Part shown: piece after piece, positions 47,168 through 55,604 of the stretch
Numbering within the stretch: the first letter of the stretch is position 1
Layout: each line of letters starts with the position of its first letter
From: Kribbella sp. ALI-6-A
GTDB lineage: Bacteria > Actinomycetota > Actinomycetes > Propionibacteriales > Kribbellaceae
Direction: 5' to 3'
NCBI RefSeq assembly: GCF_001984195.1
Contig: NZ_MTQN01000011.1
Span: 620,001 to 684,000, forward strand
Length of the DNA: 64,000 bases
Translations under genes and position numbers: made by a program
The notes under the pieces: model-generated
Told to the model about the DNA's origin: nothing
The model's input: only the letters and a program-made list of their open reading frames with translations
The model's database searches: none

Positions 47168-49318
47168 TCAGGCCTCCACACTCGCGTCCTTCGGGCCGAC
47201 CCGCTCGCCCGCGTCGACCAGGTCCACCGTCTCCACCTCCGGCCGCCTGCGCTGACCGAGCTGGTCGAGCCAGCCGATCAGCAGCTCGTGGACCGCGTCG
47301 GAGCCTACGGGAGGCTCGTTGACGACCCAGCGGCGCGGGTGCACCAGCACCGCGTCGGTCTGCCAGCCGCCGATACCGCCGTGGCAGCCGACCAGCTCCT
47401 CGAACGCGGCCACCTCGTGGGTGTACTCGTCGAGCCGGCTGACCACCACGAGGTCGCCGTTGTGCGGCATCTCGGCCTGCCGCAGCATCGACGCCGCGGC
47501 CATCGGCCCGTACGGCGCGAGCGGATCCTCCCCCTCGATCCGCCCGGTCCGCAGCACGTGCACCCCGGCCCGGCCGATTGCCACCGGCCCCTCGGCGAGC
47601 GAGTCGATCACGACGAAACCGATGCCCGGATGCGTCGCCAGACCGGGCACCAGCCGCGGGTGCAGCAGCTCGATCTCCTCCAGCGGGACCCGGCCCGGGG
47701 TGGTCGCCAGGTAGATCAGGGCGAGGTTGCCGGAGGCCGTGACGACCATCTGCTCGTCGGCCGCGACCGGCGGCTCGCAGTCGCGCGGGCCGAGCTCGAC
47801 CTCACCCCGTGGCGCGTGGCCGTGCAGCGCCTTGCGAGTCACCGTCCCGGCGACGCTGCGGCGCAGGCTCAGCTCGGTCAGGAACGCGTTCACCGGTCCC
47901 CAGCCCTCGGACCGGCCGGTCGCCGCGACCGGCTCCTTGGTGGTGTCGACCAGGTCGTCGACCACCTGCGTCAGGGTCCGGCCGTAGCGCTGCAGGAAGG
48001 TCGATCCCTGGCTCTGGCCGTGGTCGGACAGCACGACGATCTCGTACGAGTGCGGCAGCGTGTCGATGATCCGCTGCAGCGCGCCGAGCACCCGGTCGAG
48101 GCCTTCCAGCGTCTGCAGCGACTCGGGCCGGGTCGGGCCGGCGTGGTGCGCGACCTCGTCGTAGTCGACGAAGTCGCAGTAGATCACCGGGGTGCCCTTG
48201 ACCAGTTCGTCGGTGATCAGCGAGACGTTCAGGTCGCGCAGCAGCACGTTGGAGATCGCCCGCAGGAAGATGTAGGCGCCGCCGCGGTTGACCCGCGGGA
48301 CCAGCTTGCGCCGGCGCTGCCGCCGGGCCTGGTGCAGCTCCTTGATCATCTCGCCGACGCACAGCACCAGTCCGCGGGCGGCACCCTGCGGGCTGGTGAA
48401 GAACCGGACGTAGCCGCGGCTGCGGGTCGGCGGCAGCGCGGCGCGACTGAAGACGAGCACCGAGTTCGGCGCGTCGCCGGACCAGTTGTTGCTGATGCTC
48501 ACTCCGCCGTCGGCCAGCAGGCCGCGACCGGTCGACATCCGGGCCTCGATCTCGGCGGCGTCGCGGGACCGGTTGGTCACCATCACCCGGCCGGTCTCCT
48601 TCTCGTACCACCGGAACGCGGGGATCTGCCCGGAGCCGCCGTGCAGGATGCCCGCCTGGCTGGCCGGGGTGGTCGCCGGGACGCCGGTGTGCCAGCCGAG
48701 CATCGAATGGCTGCCGTCGCGGATCCAGCCGCCCAGATGCGGCAGGTTGCCCGACATCACCATCCAGTTCAGCAGCGGCTCGGACAGCCCGTCGATCTGG
48801 ATGATCAGCAGGCCGGTCTTCGGCGCGGGCTGGATCCGGCGGGCCTTGCGGCGCACCCCGCGCATCACCTCGGCGACGTACGCGTCGTCGCTGCCGGCGT
48901 ACGCGATCCAGCCGACGAACGCGCTGACCGAGGACATCACGATCGAGACCAGGACCGGCGCCTCGACCCCGCCGTGCAGGTTGACGCCGGGGTCGAGGGT
49001 GACGCCGAGATAGACCACGCCGAACTGCGAGAGCAGACCGCCGACCAGGACACCGAGCGAGCCGATCAGGATCGCCAGCCCGGCGAGCAGCCACCGCACC
49101 AGCAGCCCGATCACAGCCAGCAGCAGCACCAGCCGCAGGACCGGGAGGGTGCCGTCGCTGCTGATCTGCGGCAGGGTCCAGAAGGTGATGACCAGGGAGA
49201 CCAGCGAGGCCAGACCGCCGAGCAGCAACGCCTGCAGACCTCGGGTGGTCCGGCGTACGTCGAGCCAGATCGGACGCCGGCGCCGGTCGCCGGAGATCTG
49301 TTCAGGTGGTTTGGCCAA
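47168..49318 (-). CDS. Membrane-bound alkaline-phosphatase-superfamily phosphodiesterase
   Basis: A 716-residue protein. Four hydrophobic segments (about residues 28-50, 58-80, 80-106, 120-141) resemble the holin-like membrane domain often fused to this enzyme. The C-terminal type I phosphodiesterase/nucleotide pyrophosphatase domain starts at IIQIDGLSE (metal Asp176). Its nucleophile is probably Thr in PATTPAS (216-217); DFVDYDEVAHHAG, LSDHGQSQG and VGCHGGIGG complete the two-zinc site. It starts with TTG at 49318 after an AAGG site. First gene of an operon with the metallo-hydrolase and DedA, which suggests envelope lipid or polymer turnover. Confidence 0.85.
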   Translation of the reverse strand: MAKPPEQISGDRRRRPIWLDVRRTTRGLQALLLGGLASLVSLVITFWTLPQISSDGTLPVLRLVLLLAVIGLLVRWLLAGLAILIGSLGVLVGGLLSQFGVVYLGVTLDPGVNLHGGVEAPVLVSIVMSSVSAFVGWIAYAGSDDAYVAEVMRGVRRKARRIQPAPKTGLLIIQIDGLSEPLLNWMVMSGNLPHLGGWIRDGSHSMLGWHTGVPATTPASQAGILHGGSGQIPAFRWYEKETGRVMVTNRSRDAAEIEARMSTGRGLLADGGVSISNNWSGDAPNSVLVFSRAALPPTRSRGYVRFFTSPQGAARGLVLCVGEMIKELHQARRQRRRKLVPRVNRGGAYIFLRAISNVLLRDLNVSLITDELVKGTPVIYCDFVDYDEVAHHAGPTRPESLQTLEGLDRVLGALQRIIDTLPHSYEIVVLSDHGQSQGSTFLQRYGRTLTQVVDDLVDTTKEPVAATGRSEGWGPVNAFLTELSLRRSVAGTVTRKALHGHAPRGEVELGPRDCEPPVAADEQMVVTASGNLALIYLATTPGRVPLEEIELLHPRLVPGLATHPGIGFVVIDSLAEGPVAIGRAGVHVLRTGRIEGEDPLAPYGPMAAASMLRQAEMPHNGDLVVVSRLDEYTHEVAAFEELVGCHGGIGGWQTDAVLVHPRRWVVNEPPVGSDAVHELLIGWLDQLGQRRRPEVETVDLVDAGERVGPKDASVEA

Positions 49319-49449
49319 CCTTCGGACTCCCCGTTCGAGTAGTTCACTACTGGAACGAGACTACGAGGCCGGACCGACAGCCGGACCACCGCGCCACGCA
49401 ACGGACGGGTCCTTCCGGGGAGAACCCTGAGCCCGGCGCGGGTGAACCC

Positions 49450-50781
49450 TCACTGCAGCTCGAAGTAGTCGACCTCCGCGTAGGCGTTGCCCTTGGTCAG
49501 CCGGATGGTGTTCCAGCCGGCGTTCAGCGTCACGCCGACCGAGGCCTGCCGCCAGTTGTCCCAGCCGGTGACCGGGTAGCTGACCGAGCCCTGGCTGTTG
49601 CCGTTGACAACCACACCGTGGCTGGCGGTGCTGCCGGAACCGTTCGCATAGCCGACCCACAGCGTGTAGCTGCCGGCTCGCGGCGCGTAGATCGTGTTTT
49701 GCACCCACGAGTCCGCGAAGTCGATGTACGCCGCGACCGCGCCGCCCGAGGCTCCGGCCGCGCCGCTACGGACCCGGCAGTTGTTGAGCGTGCCGCGCTC
49801 GGCCTCGGTCCGGACCCGGCTGCCGCGGACCACCGGGTAGTCGTTGGCCCAGCCGAGGTCGGCGACGTACAGGTGGCGGGAGCCGTTCACCCAGCCGTGC
49901 AGGAAGACCTTGTCGTTGGTGAAGTCCGCGCCGCCCGGGCCGCAGACGTGGTTGTCGAACGTCGCCGTCGTCATCAGCGGGCGATAGGCCGTCGTCCAGG
50001 GGCCGGAGAGGCTGGGCGCGACGGCGTACGACGTGAGGTACTCGCAGCCGGTGTAGCTGCCGCCGGAGTAGAACAGCACGTACTGGCTGCCGCGCTGGAC
50101 CAGGTCGGGCGCCTCGATCACGCCGCCGGAGGAGATCAGCGCGGTGTTGCCGCCGGTGAGGGCAGTGCCGTTGTTCGTCGTACGGGTGAGCCAGAGGGTG
50201 GAGTTGACGCCGATCGCGTTGCCGTCGTTCTTCCAGAGCAGGTAGCGGGTGCCGTCGTTGGCGACGAACGTGTTCGCGTCGATCGCGCCGCCGAGATTGA
50301 GCGGGCAGATCAGCGGCTGGCTGCCGACGGGGTTGAACGGGCCGAGCGGTGAGTTCGCGGTCGCGACGCCGATGCATTGGCGGCCGGAGGCCTTGTGCCA
50401 GGCGGTGTAGGTGAGGGTGAAGCTGCCGTCCGGGTTGGGGTGGACGTCGGGCGCCCAGGTCCGGCCGGACTGGGCCCAGCCGGCGGACGGACCGCCGGGC
50501 ATCGCGTCGCCGCGGATCGTCCAGGGGCCGTCGGGGCTGGGAGCGGAGGCGGTCGGGACGTGGCCGCGGCCGTTGTTGGTGGAGTAGGCGTACCAGGTGC
50601 CGTTCACCTGGATCACGTCCGGGTCGGGGAAGTCCTCGTTGATCACCGGTCGGGGGAAGACCGCGGCGGTGACTCTCTGCTCGGCGGTGGCCGTTTGCTC
50701 GGCGGCGACGGCGGCCGGGGCGGGGCTGGTGGTGGCGAGCGCGGTCAGGGCGACCAGCGCGGCCAGAATTCGTCTGCGCAT
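49450..50781 (-). CDS. Secreted GH43 glycosidase with C-terminal CBM
   Basis: A 443-residue exported enzyme. The signal peptide (residues 1-28, ending APAAVA) precedes a five-bladed beta-propeller domain: NEDFPDPDVIQVNG holds the catalytic-base Asp, TWAPDVHP the pKa-modulating Asp region, and GVIEAPDLV the acid Glu. From about residue 320 a CBM6/35-like jelly roll follows (AERGTLNNCRV, ending YAEVDYFELQ). Likely an arabinan- or xylan-degrading enzyme. The gene is single, and diverges from dacB across a 245-base spacer with a palindrome. Confidence 0.87.
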   Translation of the reverse strand: MRRRILAALVALTALATTSPAPAAVAAEQTATAEQRVTAAVFPRPVINEDFPDPDVIQVNGTWYAYSTNNGRGHVPTASAPSPDGPWTIRGDAMPGGPSAGWAQSGRTWAPDVHPNPDGSFTLTYTAWHKASGRQCIGVATANSPLGPFNPVGSQPLICPLNLGGAIDANTFVANDGTRYLLWKNDGNAIGVNSTLWLTRTTNNGTALTGGNTALISSGGVIEAPDLVQRGSQYVLFYSGGSYTGCEYLTSYAVAPSLSGPWTTAYRPLMTTATFDNHVCGPGGADFTNDKVFLHGWVNGSRHLYVADLGWANDYPVVRGSRVRTEAERGTLNNCRVRSGAAGASGGAVAAYIDFADSWVQNTIYAPRAGSYTLWVGYANGSGSTASHGVVVNGNSQGSVSYPVTGWDNWRQASVGVTLNAGWNTIRLTKGNAYAEVDYFELQ

Positions 50782-50856
50782 CAGAACTCCTCAGGTGGGG
50801 CGGTACCTGTGGAGCCCACTTTTCCATCGATTCACCTGGATGAGTAGAGGCCGGCC

Positions 50857-50947
50857 CGGACGTGCAGCACCGACCAACCGCGCGACACGCCGTACGGAGC
50901 TGGCCTGCGGCGGCGTGTCGCGGGAGTTGGACAGTGCTGCACGTCCG
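50857..50947. repeat. Intergenic palindrome, family member 2
   Basis: Arms 50857-50892 and 50911-50947. The first 14 bases pair perfectly with 50934-50947 (CGGACGTGCAGCAC), a patchy stretch covers the CGACCAAC part, and the inner 12 bases CGCGACACGCCG (50881-50892) pair perfectly with 50911-50922. The loop is 18 bases. It lies between divergent genes, so it is not a simple end-of-gene terminator. Confidence 0.8.
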
Positions 50948-51027
50948 CTTCGCCGATCGCTGGACCCCGGGGCTCCGGGGGTGTTGACTCCGTTTAGTTG
51001 TTTTCCGCCAGAGGGGTTGGAGTTCTC

Positions 51028-52599
51028 GTGAAGTTCTTACCAAAGGTGTCACCACGGGGAGTCGTCGCGGTCGCCGCGGCGCTCGCGGCAACCGCGGGGC
51101 TGGTCGGTCAGACCGCCGGATCCCCCGCCGCCGCGCCGACCGGGCTGCAGCAGCAGCTCGACACGTTGCTGGCCGACGCGCGCTTCCAGGGATCGCAGGT
51201 CGGGCTGGTGGTGCGCGACGCGACCACCGGCGAGACGCTGTACGACCGCGCCGGCGGCACCCGCCTGCTGCCGGCCTCGAACACGAAGCTGTTCTCGTCC
51301 ACGGCCGCGATGGACACGCTCGGGCCGGACTACCGCTTCCACACCGACGTACTGGCCACGGCGCCGGTCCGGGGCGGTCAGCTGCACGGCAACCTCTACC
51401 TCAAGGGGTACGGCGACCCGACCGCCCTCGAGTCCGACTACGTCGCGCTGGCCAAGCAGGTCGCGCAGGCCGGCGTACGGCGGATCGACGGTGACCTGGT
51501 CGCCGACGACACCTACTTCGACCACGTCCGCCTCGGCGACAGCTGGGCCTGGGACGACGAGCCGTTCTACTACAGCGCCCAGATCTCCGCGCTGACGCTC
51601 GCGCCGAACACCGACTACGACTCCGGTACGGCGATCGTCGAGAGCCGCCCGGGCAGCACGGTCGGGGCACCGGTGAGCCTGAAGCTGGTCCCGGCGACCA
51701 GTGTGATCAAGCTGGTCAGCACGGCGACCACCGGCGCGGCCGGGTCGGCCAACACCCTCAACATCGAGCGTGACCACGGCACCAACGTCGTACGGGTCAC
51801 TGGTTCGGTCCCCGCCGGCAGCAGTGTCGGCACCGAGTGGGTGACGGTCTGGGAGCCGGAGGTGTACGCCGCCGACGTGTTCCGCCGGGCGCTCGCCGCG
51901 CAGGGCGTCCGGGTCGACGGGCGGATCAAGGTCGCCGCGACGCCGGTTGCCTCCGCGCGCCGGCTGGCGCGGGACGAGTCGATGACGGTCGGCGAGCTGA
52001 TGAGCCCGTTCATGAAGCTGTCCAACAACATGCACGCCGAGACGCTGGTCAAGGCGATGGGCGCGGTCGCCAAGGCCGACGGCAGCTGGTCGAGCGGACT
52101 CGGCGTGGTCACCGACTACGCGCGCAGCGTCGGCGTCGACACCAGCAAGATCCGGCTCTCGGACGGCTCCGGGCTGTCCCGCAAGGTCAACGTGACCGCC
52201 CAGAGCGTCACCGATCTGCTGATCGCGGCTCAGAAGGAGCCGTGGTTCGCGCAGTGGTACGCCGCGCTGCCGATCGCCGGTAACCCCGACCGGGCCATCG
52301 GCGGAACGCTACGCAGCCGCATGGCCGGCACTCCGGCGGCCAACAACGTGCACGCGAAGACCGGCTCCCTCACCGGCGTCACCGCCCTGTCGGGGTACGT
52401 GTCCACGAAGGATGGGCGCAAGCTGGTCTTCTCGATGATCAGCAACAACTACCTCACCAGCCCGCGCTCGGTCGAGGACGCGGTCGCGGTCACTCTCGCG
52501 TCCTGGTCCGACGCAGCGCCGCCTGCCGCGATCGCCCCGAACGCCAAGCGCACGGCATCGGCGGACGAGGCGTGCGGGGAATGGGTGAAGGCCTGCTGA
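51028..52599 (+). CDS. dacB: D-alanyl-D-alanine carboxypeptidase/endopeptidase (PBP4 class)
   Basis: A 523-residue peptidoglycan-trimming enzyme acting outside the membrane. After an N-terminal signal segment (about residues 10-35), the catalytic motifs are SxxK (PASNTKLF, nucleophile Ser84), SxN (KLSNNMHAE, near residue 330) and KTG (HAKTGSLTG, near 452). The GTG at 51028 follows a GGGGTTGGAG stretch; the TTG-started longer form is unlikely. It diverges from the GH43 gene. Confidence 0.93.
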   Translation: MKFLPKVSPRGVVAVAAALAATAGLVGQTAGSPAAAPTGLQQQLDTLLADARFQGSQVGLVVRDATTGETLYDRAGGTRLLPASNTKLFSSTAAMDTLGPDYRFHTDVLATAPVRGGQLHGNLYLKGYGDPTALESDYVALAKQVAQAGVRRIDGDLVADDTYFDHVRLGDSWAWDDEPFYYSAQISALTLAPNTDYDSGTAIVESRPGSTVGAPVSLKLVPATSVIKLVSTATTGAAGSANTLNIERDHGTNVVRVTGSVPAGSSVGTEWVTVWEPEVYAADVFRRALAAQGVRVDGRIKVAATPVASARRLARDESMTVGELMSPFMKLSNNMHAETLVKAMGAVAKADGSWSSGLGVVTDYARSVGVDTSKIRLSDGSGLSRKVNVTAQSVTDLLIAAQKEPWFAQWYAALPIAGNPDRAIGGTLRSRMAGTPAANNVHAKTGSLTGVTALSGYVSTKDGRKLVFSMISNNYLTSPRSVEDAVAVTLASWSDAAPPAAIAPNAKRTASADEACGEWVKAC

Positions 52600-52660
52600 G
52601 GCAGTTCGAGTCGACGAAATTGCGATGGACAGCGCGGTGCGTCGTCTCCACGATGTGGGG

Positions 52661-53662
52661 ATGACCGCCGCGCTGCCCGCAGGGCTCACCGTTCGATCCG
52701 CCGAGCTCGCCGACGCGGAGGAAATCGCGGCGCAGATGGGCGCGTACACGTCGGCGCTGCTCGGGTTCCCGCAGCACAGCCCGGAGAACGTGGCCGACTA
52801 CCTGCGCGATCCGGCGATGGATCTGGCCACCGGCAGTTGGCTGGTGCACGACGGCGACAAGCTCGTCGGCAGTGCGACCGCGGTGCGGATCGCCGATCGG
52901 CGGCAGGTCGACGTCGATGTGTTCGCGGCAGATCCGGCGATCGCGGCCTGGTTGTTCGACACCGCCACCGAGGGCGCGATCGACCGCGCCCGCGCCGACG
53001 GGTTGCCCGACGTACGACTGCATTTCGGGCAACTCCAGCAGGACGAGACGGCCGCGCGACTGGCGACCGCCCATGGCTTCACCGTGACCACGTCGATCCA
53101 ACTGATGCGCATCGAACACCCGACCGCGTCACGACCCGCGGCCGCACGCCCCACACCCGAGCGTGACTCGGGGATTGAACTACCCGAGCCGCCGGCCGGG
53201 GTGACGCTGCGCGTCGGCGCCTTCGACGAGGCGACGAAGCGGGCCGCGCACGCAGTGATCGCCGGGGCGTTCGACACGCAGCCCGGCTCGGCTCCTCGCC
53301 CGTACGACGACTGGGTCGCGTCGCGGGAGTCGCGGTCGACGTTCGACTGGTCGCAGCTGGCGGTCGCCGAGCTGGACGGCGAGCCGGTCGGCGTACGCGA
53401 GTGCAGCGACACATTCCTGAGCAGCGACAACTGCAACTACATCGGCCGGCTCGGCGTCCTGCCCCAGGCGCGAGGGCGGGGGTTGGCGAAGTTCCTGCTG
53501 CGGGACCAGTTCGCGCGGGACGCGGCGGCCGGGCTGACCGGAACGATGCTGCACGTCGACAGCTCGAACCCGACGCCCGCGGTCGGGCTCTACCTGGGCG
53601 TCGGCATGCGGCCGACGGTGATCACGGCCATCTGGGAGAAGAGCATCCCGCTGGCCGACTGA
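52661..53662 (+). CDS. Tandem GNAT acetyltransferase (mycothiol synthase-like)
   Basis: A 333-residue protein with two GNAT-like halves joined by an Ala/Pro/Arg-rich linker (about residues 150-170). The C-terminal half has the clear acetyl-CoA loop RLGVLPQARGRGLAKFLL and SSNPTPAVGLYLGVGM. The layout resembles MshD, but the sequence is not close enough to assign mycothiol synthesis. The ATG at 52661 is behind GGGG; an earlier ATG at 52625 is possible. Lies 61 bases after dacB. Confidence 0.78.
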   Translation: MTAALPAGLTVRSAELADAEEIAAQMGAYTSALLGFPQHSPENVADYLRDPAMDLATGSWLVHDGDKLVGSATAVRIADRRQVDVDVFAADPAIAAWLFDTATEGAIDRARADGLPDVRLHFGQLQQDETAARLATAHGFTVTTSIQLMRIEHPTASRPAAARPTPERDSGIELPEPPAGVTLRVGAFDEATKRAAHAVIAGAFDTQPGSAPRPYDDWVASRESRSTFDWSQLAVAELDGEPVGVRECSDTFLSSDNCNYIGRLGVLPQARGRGLAKFLLRDQFARDAAAGLTGTMLHVDSSNPTPAVGLYLGVGMRPTVITAIWEKSIPLAD

Positions 53663-53765
53663 CCTCGCCGCCGCCGCCCGCCTGCTCTTTCCTTGTTGAG
53701 TTGACAAGCGCAGGGCCGGGATCGAGCAGAGTCGTCCACAGGCACACCGGAAACCAGGGGCGACG

Positions 53766-53802
53766 ACCTCGCCGGGGCGGTCGCGGTCCGCCCCGGCGAG
53801 GT
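53766..53802. terminator. Bidirectional terminator between convergent genes
   Basis: A perfect 15-bp stem, ACCTCGCCGGGGCGG (53766-53780) with its complement at 53788-53802 and a 7-base loop, ending one base before the stop codon of the minus-strand gene. Confidence 0.9.
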
Positions 53803-53803
53803 G

Positions 53804-54403
53804 TCAGTTCAGTACCACGCGCTGGCCGGTGGAGCCGGCCAGGATGCGGCGGCTGCCGATGGCGGTGCGCAGGTCGAGTTCGACCTTGACCGGTCCGGTC
53901 TGGGGCTTGAGGCACTCTCCGCCGTCCGGCTCGTCCGGCGCCACCACGTAGCGGTACGCCGCGATCCGGACCGTGGTCGCGTCCTGGTCGAGGATGCGGA
54001 CCATGGTGTGCGGGTAGCACCCCTCGCCGGCCTGACCGGCCCGGGCGGCCTCGACCGCCAGGACCGAAGGAGCGCCCGGTACCGGCCGCACAGCCGTCAC
54101 CGGGATCTCCTTCTGCAGCAGCATCAGAGTGGTACCGAACTTGAACTGGGCCGGCGGCGGCCCGTCGTCCAGCACGCCGAGGGTCGGCGTACTGATCGGG
54201 GCGGACGGCTCGGCTCCACGCTGGACGTCCTGCGTGGTGATCGTGGCGACCGTCGCGACTGCCACCACAGCCGCGACGGCCAGCAGGTTGCGTTGCCGCC
54301 GGCGCCGGCGGGCTCCGTGCTCGACGCCGGCGAAAGGCGGGGCCTGCTCGGGGGTCTGCTCGTCGACGTACTCGACCAGCAGCTCGGTCCTCAGCTCAGC
54401 CAC
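53804..54403 (-). CDS. Single-span membrane protein next to ECF sigma factor
   Basis: A 199-residue protein. The first 35 residues are cytoplasmic with an Arg-rich stretch (GARRRRRQRN), then one hydrophobic helix (about 40-58), then an extracytoplasmic domain of about 140 residues with two cysteines (GEGCYPHT, GGECLKP) that could form a disulphide. Position and shape suggest a partner or anti-sigma-like regulator, but no zinc anti-sigma H-x3-C-x2-C motif is present. It overlaps the sigma gene by eight bases. Confidence 0.6.
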   Translation of the reverse strand: MAELRTELLVEYVDEQTPEQAPPFAGVEHGARRRRRQRNLLAVAAVVAVATVATITTQDVQRGAEPSAPISTPTLGVLDDGPPPAQFKFGTTLMLLQKEIPVTAVRPVPGAPSVLAVEAARAGQAGEGCYPHTMVRILDQDATTVRIAAYRYVVAPDEPDGGECLKPQTGPVKVELDLRTAIGSRRILAGSTGQRVVLN

Positions 54404-54929
54404 GGGGCACCTCCTCCTGTACGGCGAGCAGCGGGGCCAGCGCCTGCCGGGCTCTGGCCAGCCGGGACTTCACGGTGCCCGGCGGTACTTGCAGTTCGTC
54501 GGCGATCTGGTCGACCGGCAGATCCATCACGTGGTGCAGCACCACCACCGCGCGCTGAGCCGGTGCAATCCGGGCCAGCGCCGCGGCGACGTCGAGCGCG
54601 TCGCCGTCCGGCTCCCGAGCCTGCTCCGCGCGGCCGAACAACTTGGCCGACGCCTTCGCCGCGACCTGCTGCCGCCGCAGCCGGCTGATCAACGTCCGTA
54701 CGGCGACCGCCCGCACCCAGGCCTCCGGGTCGTCGTACCGGCGGATGCTGTCCCAGCGGCCGAGCAGCTTCACGTACGCGTCCTGCGCGACCTCCTCGGC
54801 ATCGGCCCGGGACCCGCCGATCGACACGAGCACGCCGATCAGCCGCGGCCAGGTCCGGGCGTAGAGCGCCGCGACCTCCGCGTTCGGATCGGTTTCGCTG
54901 TGCCTCACACCGCTAACACGCGCCGGCAT
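54396..54929 (-). CDS. ECF RNA polymerase sigma factor (SigE family)
   Basis: About 177 residues. The sigma region 2 core is WPRLIGVLVSIGGSRADAEEVAQDAYVKLLGRWD, with AWVRAVAVRTLISRLRR; region 4 is LARIAPAQRAVVVLHHVMDLPVDQIADELQVPPGTVKSRLARARQAL. It would direct polymerase to a small stress regulon, probably including its own promoter. Start uncertain: ATG 54929, GTG 54908 or ATG 54959. It diverges from the ArsR-type regulator. Confidence 0.9.
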   Translation of the reverse strand: MPARVSGVRHSETDPNAEVAALYARTWPRLIGVLVSIGGSRADAEEVAQDAYVKLLGRWDSIRRYDDPEAWVRAVAVRTLISRLRRQQVAAKASAKLFGRAEQAREPDGDALDVAAALARIAPAQRAVVVLHHVMDLPVDQIADELQVPPGTVKSRLARARQALAPLLAVQEEVPRG

Positions 54930-54975
54930 CGGACCAGGTTCCATCTTTTCTCGAACCATTGCATCAGCGAGATGT

Positions 54976-54989
54976 GAGAGATTACTCTC
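54976..54989. promoter_or_regulatory. GAGAG-ATTA-CTCTC operator-like palindrome
   Basis: A perfect 5-bp inverted repeat with an AT-rich 4-base centre, five bases before the ATG of the ArsR-family gene. The position fits autorepression of the regulator-MFS operon. Confidence 0.5.
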
Positions 54990-54994
54990 GAAAC

Positions 54995-55585
54995 ATGTCT
55001 CTCAGAAATCCGTACGGCGATTTCGAGGTCACCGACCCGCAGGCGATGCGCGCGCTGGCCCATCCGGTCCGGCTGGCCGCGTTGAGCTATCTGCAGCGGA
55101 ACGGGCCGGCTACCGCGACCCAACTGTCCGAGCACGTCGGCGCCTCCCCCTCGGTGACCAGTTGGCATCTGCGGCACTTGGCGGGGTTCGGCCTTGTCAC
55201 CGACGGGCCGCCGCCGGAAGGCACCGCGGACCGGCGGCAGCGCTGGTGGCAGGCCGTCGCGCGCGGATTCCGGTTCGACATGCCGGAGACGCCGGAAGGC
55301 GCCGAGGCCGGCCGGCTGCTGCGCGCCGAGGTGATGAACCAGGCACTGGAAGCCGCCCAGCACTGGCTGGCCGAGACCGAGCCGGCGCTCGATCCCGAGT
55401 GGAGCCGCGCGGGCGGCTCGTCGAACACGCTGCTGCACGTCACCCGCGACGAGCTCGACCAACTGGAGAACGCGATCCAGGACCTGCTCGCGCCGTACGT
55501 GCAGCGTGGGTCGGGCGACGCCCCGGCCGACGCCCGGCCGGTCCGGCACCTCCGCATGCTGTTGCCTGAAGCAACCGACTCCTGA
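54995..55585 (+). CDS. ArsR-type winged-helix regulator
   Basis: A 196-residue regulator. The winged helix (about residues 15-80) has RALAHPVRLAALSYLQRNG, TATQLSEHVGASPSVTSWHLRHLAGFGLV and a wing ADRRQRWWQAV. The C-terminal half (about 110 residues) is helical, a likely ligand or dimer domain, as in the YdfF/ArsR-like MFS regulators. No metal-binding Cys motif. The start is the ATG at 54995. The MFS gene follows after 19 bases; the pair is probably one transcription unit. Confidence 0.85.
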   Translation: MSLRNPYGDFEVTDPQAMRALAHPVRLAALSYLQRNGPATATQLSEHVGASPSVTSWHLRHLAGFGLVTDGPPPEGTADRRQRWWQAVARGFRFDMPETPEGAEAGRLLRAEVMNQALEAAQHWLAETEPALDPEWSRAGGSSNTLLHVTRDELDQLENAIQDLLAPYVQRGSGDAPADARPVRHLRMLLPEATDS

Positions 55586-55604
55586 GACCGAAGTGAGGCC
55601 GCCG

